Source of the DNA: Akkermansiaceae bacterium
GTDB lineage: Bacteria; Verrucomicrobiota; Verrucomicrobiia; Verrucomicrobiales; Akkermansiaceae
Length of the DNA: 37,694 nt
Direction: 5' to 3'
Assembly (NCBI GenBank): GCA_026461385.1
Contig: JAPJNB010000240.1
Span: forward strand, 1 to 37,694
Shown here: positions 1 to 7,971 of the stretch, one piece after another
Position numbering within the stretch: the first letter of the stretch is position 1
Layout of the letters: each line of letters starts with the position of its first letter
The notes under the pieces: generated by a model
What the model was told of the DNA's origin: nothing
The model's database searches: none
What the model saw: the letters and a program-made list of their open reading frames with translations, nothing else
Made by a program: the position numbers and the translations under genes

Positions 1-122
1 CTTAATAGACCCTTACGTCTCCGTAATCGACACTTAAGGCTCCTTAATCGTCGCTAAAGCCTCCGTAATCGACAGTTAAGCCTCCGTAATCGACGCTCAA
101 GCTTCCGTATTCGCCATTTCAG
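1..122. repeat. 21-bp tandem array (at least 5 full units plus a truncated unit at the window edge), consensus about CCTCCGTAATCGACnnTnAAG
   Basis: Units at 18-38, 39-59, 60-80, 81-101 and 102-122; bases 1-17 match the last 17 nt of a unit at about 13/17. Contiguous, no spacers. Confidence 0.85.
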
Positions 123-213
123 CTTTCTGCTTTCCAAATTTCAACTTTACCCCAAGCCGCTTGTCTGAGAATGTTACATTGTGCGCATTGTTGATTCTAT
201 TTCATGAAAACAG

Positions 214-242
214 TTGACGCGTTATTTTTTTTGGCCTAACCT
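214..242 (+). promoter_or_regulatory. Possible sigma70-like promoter: TTGACG - 17 bp - TAACCT
   Basis: -35-like TTGACG 214-219 and -10-like TAACCT 237-242, about 55 bp upstream of the ATG at 297; 10-bp palindrome TTTCATGAAA at 200-209 just upstream. Confidence 0.3.
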
Positions 243-296
243 CTTTCAACGTTACGACCGAACTAACCCGAAGTCTAACCAATCACTCAAGACCCT

Positions 297-3200
297 ATGA
301 AAAAGAACCCATTGAAAACGACCTTTAACGCTCTTTCCGAGCTCTCTTTAAAACGGCTCAATCGTCTGGCCTTGCTCGGCGCATGCATCGCGACTCTCGG
401 TGGCTACGTCGACAAGGCGGATGCCACTGTAGCGATTGATGCGGATTTCACGACTTACTCGATTGGAAATTTAACGGGTCAGAATAGCTGGGCTCAAGTT
501 GCTGGCAACAACACGGCAACTCCGATCCAAGTGATCGCTGCAGCTTCGCCGACTCCTCAGTCGATTAAATTGAAGGGTATTGCAAATGCTGCAGTTTCTT
601 ACCGCGATCTGCCCACCGCTTCGCAATTCAATCCAGTGGGTGCCACCGCTGAGAAAAGTTTCCACTACGTAATCGAAAATTTTAGGGTTACTCAGGCATA
701 CGTTTCATCGGGCGGAGCTGGTTCAGGGGTGTGTGTGATTACATCGAATGTTGGTGGAACTGGTACCTACCTCAGTCGCTTGTATGTTCGTCGCATTGGC
801 GGAAACTTGACCAATACAACTCAATTCGACTTGGGTCTGAATCCTGGTGGGGCAGGGGTAGTATACGGCACGACTGCACTCTCGATTGGAACACCATACA
901 AGATTGTGGTTTCCTACACCGCAAATGCGAGTCCGACTTCGGATGTGGTCAAGGTTTACGTGAACCCCGTCGGCTTAAATCCTGCTTCTTGGACACCGGA
1001 GATTTCCCAAACACTTGCGGATCCTACGGTGAGCATGAAATCTTTTATCTGGACACCGGGTTCTCCTTCGACCGCTACCAACGAGCTGACCGCAAGTCGC
1101 CTGATGGTTGGGGATACCTTGTCGGAGCTATTACTGCCTCCGTCCGTGCCAACGGTGAGCGCCGCCACCTTCATTGCTGAAAATGGATTCACTGCGAACT
1201 GGTCAGCCGTGGAAGGTGCAACAAAGTACTACTTGGATGTGGCGACCGACTCCGCATTCGCCTCGCTGGTTTCTGGCTTCAATGGTTTGGACGTTGGGTC
1301 AGCAACATCCAAGGCCGTGACGGGCACTTTCTCAACTGGAGCAACACTATACTATCGAGTCCGCTCCGCCAATGCGAATGCTACATCGGTTAGCTCAGGA
1401 ACCCAGTCGGTCACCCTCGCAGCGCCAACTGAAAAGAACTATGTTAGCAGCAATTCAACGGGCTCGGCGAATTGGAACGACACGAGCACTTGGACAGGTG
1501 CGGTGGTTCCAGTCGCTTCAGAAATCGCATCGTTGACATTGGATGGTGCTGTGTCCGGAACATTGAACTCGACAAACAATCTAGTCGGTAACCTGACCTT
1601 GAACGGACTCAGCATCAACAACACCGGCTCGGGATCCCTCAACGTGACCGGCAATCCGCTTCAATTCGTCACAAACACCGCGTTAACTCCTAACGTAGCT
1701 CCGAAAATTACGTTTGCGAACGCAGTGGCGGTCTCAGCCACTTTATCGAATGGCTTGGTTTTAGCCGCCGACCTTTCAATCTTCAAATCAAGCTCTGCAG
1801 GTGCCTCTACCATGAGCAGTGCGATCAGTGGCACAGGTGCACTCATCAAAAAGAGCAGCGGGTCGGTCACTCTCACCGGTAACAGCAGCTTCAGCGGTGG
1901 TCTCCGAGTGAATGATGGTGAAATCGTATTGAATGCGATTGGCAATACGGGTGCGAACAGTCCAATCGGTACATCGGGCACCATTTCACTGGGCAGCACG
2001 ACGACCACGGGTAGCTTGAAGTGGGGCGAAGCACTTTCGGGTGCGACGGAGGTCTCAGACAAGGGGATCACGCTCTTGGGCACAACGGGTGGGGGCAACC
2101 TCAATGTCCGCGGGAACAACTCGCTTACCTTAACCGGAGCCATTGACACCGGCAGCGACACGAGTTCGCGTTCAATGCAGTTCTTTGGCAATGGTGGCAA
2201 TCTTACCATTAGCGGGCTGATCTCTGGCAATGGTAGACTGCGTATCGGTGGTAGCGACAACCGCAACAATTATTTGACCAATGAGAACAATAGCTTCACG
2301 GGCGGTGTGAGCCTTGATGGGAATACTGCAAGCAAGTTTTACAGAACCTATGTCTCAAAAATCGGCGTAGCGGGGTCAAACAGCCCACTCGGAACCAACG
2401 CGACGATCAATTTTGGATATAGTGGGTCGGCAGCATTCAACTTCCTCTACTGGACGCCTGTTTCTGGAAATGAGACGACTGACAAAGTCATCAACCTCGC
2501 AGGCGCAACCAGCGGTGGGCTTCTGGTGAATAAATCGGTTGGTGGGACGCTCACCTTCTCGTCTAACGTGACGGCCACAGGTGTTGGTGCCAAAACGCTA
2601 TACCTCGATCAGGATGATGCGACCGCTACCACCGTGATCAATGGGTCAATCCCAGATAGCTCATCTGGTGCTACGGCGATTAACAAGAATGGAAACGGTA
2701 CTTTGACACTTGGTGCAGCGAACACATTCAGTGGTAATGTGACGATCAAGGGCGGCACTCTCCAACTTGGCAACAAGGATTCTATTGCTTCCGGCGTAAA
2801 CGTCTTGTTCCCGCTCGATTCGAGCTTTGGCCCGGGAACGCTGAAATTGGCATACTCGGGAGACAGCTCTCTTGGTACCATTCAACTTTCCGACAATGCG
2901 ACCATTAACCTTGGGTCCATTTCGGGGTCCTCAGTAACCTTCGCGTCCCACAACTTTACCGCAGGGAAAAAGTTAACCGTCGCAAATAGTTCGGTAGGCA
3001 AGTTGTATATCACGAGCCTTGCGAGCACCACCGATTCGACTGTCCTCGCCGCTGTCGTCTCCGCAGAAAATCCAAGCTATCCCGCGTCGTTTGATTCTAA
3101 CGGATTGCTCAGCTTCGTGAACCCAACTCCACCCTCTGGATTCTCATCATGGATCGCTGGCTTCAGCGTTGCCGATAAAACGGCCACTGGCGATTCAGAC

Positions 3201-3515
3201 AATGACGGCATCAACAACCTGTTGGAGTACGTCCTCAACGGCAATCCAGAGGTTGCATCCACTTCCATCCTGCCTTCAGCGGTGGTGACATCAAACGCGT
3301 TTGAGTTTACCTTTACCCGAAGCGCTGATTCCAAAAACGACACCACCTTGACCTTCCAATACGGTTCGACACTGGCGGGTTGGACGGATGTGGCCATACC
3401 ATCATCTGGAACGGCTGGCCTTGTGACGGTGACAGGTAACACGGTCAAAGTGAGTGTTCCTAAAACATCTGCGGTTGGCGGCAAGCTCTTCGGACGCTTG
3501 AAGGTCGCTCAGTAA
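297..3515 (+). CDS. Secreted PATR (passenger-associated transport repeat) beta-strand protein with FN3-like segment and DxDxDG C-terminal module
   Basis: 1072-aa ORF; N-terminal hydrophobic signal; repeated GxxxLTLxGxNTFSGG-type motifs; FN3-like APTVSAATFIAENGFTANWSAVEGATKYYLDV; C-terminal DSDNDGINNLLEYVLNGNP... Confidence 0.85.
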   Translation: MKKNPLKTTFNALSELSLKRLNRLALLGACIATLGGYVDKADATVAIDADFTTYSIGNLTGQNSWAQVAGNNTATPIQVIAAASPTPQSIKLKGIANAAVSYRDLPTASQFNPVGATAEKSFHYVIENFRVTQAYVSSGGAGSGVCVITSNVGGTGTYLSRLYVRRIGGNLTNTTQFDLGLNPGGAGVVYGTTALSIGTPYKIVVSYTANASPTSDVVKVYVNPVGLNPASWTPEISQTLADPTVSMKSFIWTPGSPSTATNELTASRLMVGDTLSELLLPPSVPTVSAATFIAENGFTANWSAVEGATKYYLDVATDSAFASLVSGFNGLDVGSATSKAVTGTFSTGATLYYRVRSANANATSVSSGTQSVTLAAPTEKNYVSSNSTGSANWNDTSTWTGAVVPVASEIASLTLDGAVSGTLNSTNNLVGNLTLNGLSINNTGSGSLNVTGNPLQFVTNTALTPNVAPKITFANAVAVSATLSNGLVLAADLSIFKSSSAGASTMSSAISGTGALIKKSSGSVTLTGNSSFSGGLRVNDGEIVLNAIGNTGANSPIGTSGTISLGSTTTTGSLKWGEALSGATEVSDKGITLLGTTGGGNLNVRGNNSLTLTGAIDTGSDTSSRSMQFFGNGGNLTISGLISGNGRLRIGGSDNRNNYLTNENNSFTGGVSLDGNTASKFYRTYVSKIGVAGSNSPLGTNATINFGYSGSAAFNFLYWTPVSGNETTDKVINLAGATSGGLLVNKSVGGTLTFSSNVTATGVGAKTLYLDQDDATATTVINGSIPDSSSGATAINKNGNGTLTLGAANTFSGNVTIKGGTLQLGNKDSIASGVNVLFPLDSSFGPGTLKLAYSGDSSLGTIQLSDNATINLGSISGSSVTFASHNFTAGKKLTVANSSVGKLYITSLASTTDSTVLAAVVSAENPSYPASFDSNGLLSFVNPTPPSGFSSWIAGFSVADKTATGDSDNDGINNLLEYVLNGNPEVASTSILPSAVVTSNAFEFTFTRSADSKNDTTLTFQYGSTLAGWTDVAIPSSGTAGLVTVTGNTVKVSVPKTSAVGGKLFGRLKVAQ

Positions 3516-3570
3516 CTCAGCCTGAGTTCCAAGATTCGAATTATCGATCCAACGCTTTATCCTAAATCCC

Positions 3571-6117
3571 ATGAAAAAAAACCGACTGATCGGCTTTGCA
3601 TCTAGTATCATCGCATTCGCCTTCACAATGCCATCGGCGAGTGCCGTCACCTATTACTTTGATGCAGATGGTAACGCCACCGCTGCAACTGGGGGAAACG
3701 GCACATGGGATACCACATCGTCACTTTGGAGGAATGGGAATTCCACTGGCACTTTGTCTGCTTGGGCAAACGGATCTCCAAATTCGGACACCGCCAACCT
3801 TGCAGGCAACGCCACTTTGACGCTGAACAGTAGTAATGCTACCATCAATGTGAATAAGATTGTCATTGGGGGGAATAGCACCACGGTCGGGGCTCCCGCG
3901 AGTGGCACCGCAACTCTTGGTCTATCAGGAACTACTCCAACGATCGACACAGGCGTCTTCACTGGTAGCATCACGGCAGGAATCACTGGCTCGGCAGGCC
4001 TGACCAAAATCGGCACGGGAACGTTAAATCTCACCAACGCAGCCAATAGTTTCAGCGGTGACGTTTCCGTTCAGAATGGAACAATTGGAATCACCACTTC
4101 GCTCGGCAACAGTGGCTCTGCGAGCGTGCTTGGGACAGGTTCGCTGATCAAGCTCGGGGCGACCACGACCACGGGGACCATCAAAGTCTCTCCAGGTGGT
4201 AACTTCACTTCCGACAAAACAATCAACCTCGCCGGCACGACGGGTGGCGGCACCATCAGCATGGCCCCCACGGTTTCGTCAGCTTCGCTGACCTTGTCTG
4301 GGAACATCACGGCAGCAGCCGGTGGCGCGAAGACCATGAACTTTTCGACGAGCGGAACCAATACAGCGAATTTCATCGTGAATAGTTTGATCACCAATGC
4401 TACCGACAATTCTACGGTAACGGTTCGCATGAATGGTTCGGGCAACGGCGCACTGACGCTTACCAATAATTCCAGTACCTACAGCGGTGGCGTTACGATT
4501 GACGGGAACATTAATTCAAAGACCTATGAAGTCTCAACGGCAGCCGTCGGCAACACGGGCTCTGCTAGCCCGCTTGGTACAGGGTCCACCATTCGCATGG
4601 GCACCACGTCAGCTGCGACTCCCACCAATCGTTTAACCTACACGGGAGCTGGTGAGGTCACCAATAAAGTAATCGACCTTTATGGGGTGGGTGGAACTGC
4701 AAGCATTTACAATTCTGGAAGTGGAACGCTCAAGTTCACCAGCAATTTCACCGCCTCCGGTGCTGCGACGCACCAACTGAACGTGGACGGACCAGCCGGC
4801 GGAACCGTCGAGATTGCAGGCGCGATTGTGGATAATTCTGTGGCCAATACCACCAGCATCAAGAAAGGTGGGAACGGAGTGTTGGTTCTGTCTGGGAGCA
4901 ATACCTACACGGGCGTGACCAACGTCAACCAAGGCACACTGCAATTTGCTACGGGTTCGCTTAACACGACATCAAGCATCCAGTTCACCAGCACGGGAAC
5001 ATTGCAGTGGGCCGATGGAAACACCCAAGACCTATCTAGTAGAATAACGATGGTTTCGTCTGCTTATGCTCGGATTGACACGAACGGCAACAACGTGACC
5101 TTTGCGAGTAGCATTGGCAGCAGCACATCGGGCATTCTCAATAAGATCGGGAATGGAACCCTCAACCTGACTGCAGTAAATACCTACGGTGGGGGAACCA
5201 CCGTGGAAGCGGGTACGGTCAAGTTTTCATCGGGTGCTTTAGGCAGCAGTGGACAGATTCGGGTCACCGGTGGTGCGTTGCAGTGGGCCTCTGGAAATAC
5301 CGACGATATTTCGAGTCGCTTCAGTCTCACCGCGAATAGCACCGGAACGCTCGACACCAATGGTAATAACATTTCGTTTGCCAACGCTTTGACTTCGACC
5401 GTGCCTACTGGCAACCAAACTGGAGCTGGCTTCATCAAGGCCGGGAGTGGCACGCTGACGCTTAACGGGACCAGCACTTACACCGGAGCGACCCTAATCA
5501 GTGGTGGAACGCTTGCTCTTACCTCGAATGGCTCGATTGCTACCAGCAGTGAATTGTCTCTCGGTACCGTTGGCACATTCGATGTGACTAACAAGTCCGG
5601 AAGTTATGCAGTAAACACTCTCAAGGGCTCGGGTGAGGTGAAGGGCAATCTCATCATTTCCAACACGCTTGCGATTGGCAATTCTCCCGGAACCATCAAT
5701 TTCAGTGGGGACCTTGCGTTGGCAGCGGGTTCACACTTCACTTATGAAGTGACGAGTGGCACCAGCCCTGGACTTGGATCGGCCGATCTCGCTTCGGTCA
5801 CTGGCAGTTTGACCATCAGTTCAACGGCTTCGTTTGATCTGGTTCAGTTGGGGACTTACACTGCGGGTAACAAATTCACTTTGTTTGCTTACAATGGGAG
5901 CCTAACAGGCAATTTCAGTGGTTTGGTGGATGGCGCAAACTTTACTGTCGGTGGCGGTGAATGGGTGATCGACTACAATGATGCCACTGCAGGCCTCAAT
6001 GGGGGAACGAGTACGAGTAACACCTTTGTGACGATTACTGCAGTTCCAGAGCCTAGCATCGTCTCAATGATTCTGGTCGTAGGTGCGGGCTTGGTGCTTC
6101 GCCGGAGACGCATCTGA
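3571..6117 (+). CDS. PATR-repeat autotransporter-like protein with PEP-CTERM sorting signal
   Basis: 848 aa; signal peptide; many PATR repeats (GSNTYTGVTNVNQGTLQF etc.); ends VPEPSIVSMILVVGAGLVLRRRRI, a typical PEP-CTERM tripartite signal. Confidence 0.88.
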   Translation: MKKNRLIGFASSIIAFAFTMPSASAVTYYFDADGNATAATGGNGTWDTTSSLWRNGNSTGTLSAWANGSPNSDTANLAGNATLTLNSSNATINVNKIVIGGNSTTVGAPASGTATLGLSGTTPTIDTGVFTGSITAGITGSAGLTKIGTGTLNLTNAANSFSGDVSVQNGTIGITTSLGNSGSASVLGTGSLIKLGATTTTGTIKVSPGGNFTSDKTINLAGTTGGGTISMAPTVSSASLTLSGNITAAAGGAKTMNFSTSGTNTANFIVNSLITNATDNSTVTVRMNGSGNGALTLTNNSSTYSGGVTIDGNINSKTYEVSTAAVGNTGSASPLGTGSTIRMGTTSAATPTNRLTYTGAGEVTNKVIDLYGVGGTASIYNSGSGTLKFTSNFTASGAATHQLNVDGPAGGTVEIAGAIVDNSVANTTSIKKGGNGVLVLSGSNTYTGVTNVNQGTLQFATGSLNTTSSIQFTSTGTLQWADGNTQDLSSRITMVSSAYARIDTNGNNVTFASSIGSSTSGILNKIGNGTLNLTAVNTYGGGTTVEAGTVKFSSGALGSSGQIRVTGGALQWASGNTDDISSRFSLTANSTGTLDTNGNNISFANALTSTVPTGNQTGAGFIKAGSGTLTLNGTSTYTGATLISGGTLALTSNGSIATSSELSLGTVGTFDVTNKSGSYAVNTLKGSGEVKGNLIISNTLAIGNSPGTINFSGDLALAAGSHFTYEVTSGTSPGLGSADLASVTGSLTISSTASFDLVQLGTYTAGNKFTLFAYNGSLTGNFSGLVDGANFTVGGGEWVIDYNDATAGLNGGTSTSNTFVTITAVPEPSIVSMILVVGAGLVLRRRRI

Positions 6118-6240
6118 CAAATCGAAGAAGCGGAGTGCGGGTAATGAGATGAAAATTGCGAGTGACTCGGATTTTTCAGCTATGCTCTTCGGTACGATCC
6201 AGCCAGCTAATGACTTTGATTTCGTTATTCTTTTTCATTC

Positions 6241-6984
6241 ATGAAAATCTTTTTAACAGTTACCCAGCGGTCCGACGAGGACGGTGAAAGGTGTCATTTT
6301 AAGCCAAAGGCGGTTGGGAATTCGCCCAATCGTTTTCAGCAGGGTTTCACACTTGTCGAACTGCTTGTGGTGATCGCGATCATCGCAACCCTTGCAGCGA
6401 TCGCCACGCTTTCCTCGCAACGGATGATCGCGAACGCGGCCAGCACGAAGTGCGTTAGCAATCTTCGCCAGATCGGAACTGCAATGGGCACCTATGTTAC
6501 GGAGAACAGCGGAAAGATTCCGTACTCGAACGACCCCAATACGATCGGATTCTCGCATTGGACGGCTCCATTGCCAAAGTTACTCGATGTCGGGGAGGGA
6601 TCCGTGAAGTTTCCGCTGCGCACCGATTACGACAAGGCAACCGCGATCCATCCCTTCAACTGTCCCACCTGCAAGACAAAGTTCAGAACTTACGCAGCGA
6701 ATATGAATGCGATGTGCTTCCTCGGTCAGGGTGGTAATTACGCCCTTCGCAATATGTCATCCGCACCGAATCTAGCAGCCTTAGTTCTCCTTGCGGATGA
6801 CACCCAGGCTGATCCTGCGCCGAAGAACAATGGCAAAGGAGTTTTTGATAGCTCGTCTTTTGTTTCCCAGATCGGCGTGCGCCACAACGGCAAGGCCAAC
6901 ATGCTATTCGCTGACTTTCACATCGAATCCCGTGCGAGGGAGAGCCTGACGCCCACCATCAATCTTTTGCCAAAATACAATTGA
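6241..6984 (+). CDS. Type II secretion pseudopilin-like (prepilin-type N-terminal methylation) protein, H-X9-DG-like C-terminus
   Basis: GFTLVELLVVIAIIATLAAIA prepilin motif; C-terminal RHNGKANMLFADFHIES resembles H-X9-DG (DF in place of DG). Confidence 0.85.
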   Translation: MKIFLTVTQRSDEDGERCHFKPKAVGNSPNRFQQGFTLVELLVVIAIIATLAAIATLSSQRMIANAASTKCVSNLRQIGTAMGTYVTENSGKIPYSNDPNTIGFSHWTAPLPKLLDVGEGSVKFPLRTDYDKATAIHPFNCPTCKTKFRTYAANMNAMCFLGQGGNYALRNMSSAPNLAALVLLADDTQADPAPKNNGKGVFDSSSFVSQIGVRHNGKANMLFADFHIESRARESLTPTINLLPKYN

Positions 6985-7052
6985 GCAAGGTCCACGGGTC
7001 GAGATTGGCACCGATCCGTTTCGGATGGATCTTCAAATCACATGCACCATCC

Positions 7053-7934
7053 ATGAACCATCCAGTCCGAAAGTTTTACCGTCGTCTCGTGGATTGGCCA
7101 TGCGGCTCAGTGGTGCTAGTGTGCCTATGGCTGTCGCATCATCCTGCAATTGCAGACGAGCCAACCAATGCCGCTGAAGCTGCGGCAAAAAGCACGACCA
7201 CGACCTCAGCCGTTGAACAAAAGTACCGCGCGTGGAGAGCGGCTTTGTCACCAGAGCGCCAGCAATGGGAAGGGGTGCTAGAAGCAAATTTGGGCTCTTT
7301 CTACTTCCCAGCACACATGAAAGATAAGGCCAGCAGTATTGAAAATGCGTGGGCTTACGTCGAGGATGTTCCTGGCTTGCCACGTGTGCTTCTGATCGGC
7401 GATTCGATTTCCAGAGGTTACACCCAAGGGGTTCGCAAGTGCCTCGCGGGTAAGGCAAACGTCCACCGTGCGCCCGCCAATTGTGGACCGACTGCGACCG
7501 GACTGAAAAAACTTTCTGCGTGGTTAGAAGGTGGACCATGGGATGTCATTCATTTCAATTTTGGCATTCACGATCGAAACACCGCGGATGCGGTTTACGC
7601 AGCAAACCTAACGGAATTGGTTGCACAACTGGAGAAAACGGGGGCAAAGCTAGTTTGGGCCACTACGACGCCAACCCTCGATGCAACCAATACCGAGGGG
7701 TTTTCACCGAGTCGCTGTGTGAGGCTCAATGAAATCGCCACCGAGGTGATGATGCGCCATCACATTGTGATTGATGACCTTTACACTTTTATCCAACCGC
7801 ATTTGTCGGTCATGCAAAAGCCCGGAAATGTTCATTTTTTAGATCCCGGCTATGAAATGCTGGCAGAGAAGGTAGCTGCTGAGATTTCCAAGACGATCGC
7901 ATCGTTGCCAAATTCGCCGCAACCGATACGTTGA
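7053..7934 (+). CDS. SGNH/GDSL hydrolase, secreted (candidate carbohydrate esterase)
   Basis: VLLIGDSISRGY block I, HFNFGIHD block III, NVHFLDPGYEML block V. The ORF track starts at TTG 6981; ATG 7053 gives a clean signal peptide. Confidence 0.75.
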   Translation: MNHPVRKFYRRLVDWPCGSVVLVCLWLSHHPAIADEPTNAAEAAAKSTTTTSAVEQKYRAWRAALSPERQQWEGVLEANLGSFYFPAHMKDKASSIENAWAYVEDVPGLPRVLLIGDSISRGYTQGVRKCLAGKANVHRAPANCGPTATGLKKLSAWLEGGPWDVIHFNFGIHDRNTADAVYAANLTELVAQLEKTGAKLVWATTTPTLDATNTEGFSPSRCVRLNEIATEVMMRHHIVIDDLYTFIQPHLSVMQKPGNVHFLDPGYEMLAEKVAAEISKTIASLPNSPQPIR

Positions 7935-7971
7935 TGGCTCTGCATGGATCGGTTTCCATCATCAATCAATC

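Noticed and set aside
1-122. CRISPR array
   Set aside because: Units are contiguous 21-mers with no unique spacers, and no cas genes are present.
1661-2269. 202-aa minus-strand ORF and similar antisense ORFs across the PATR genes
   Set aside because: Antisense to repetitive Ser/Thr/Gly-rich genes; valine/leucine/proline-rich shadows without recognisable domains.
3515-3571. CTCAG-C-CTGAG dyad as terminator
   Set aside because: Short 5-bp arms and no U-tract.
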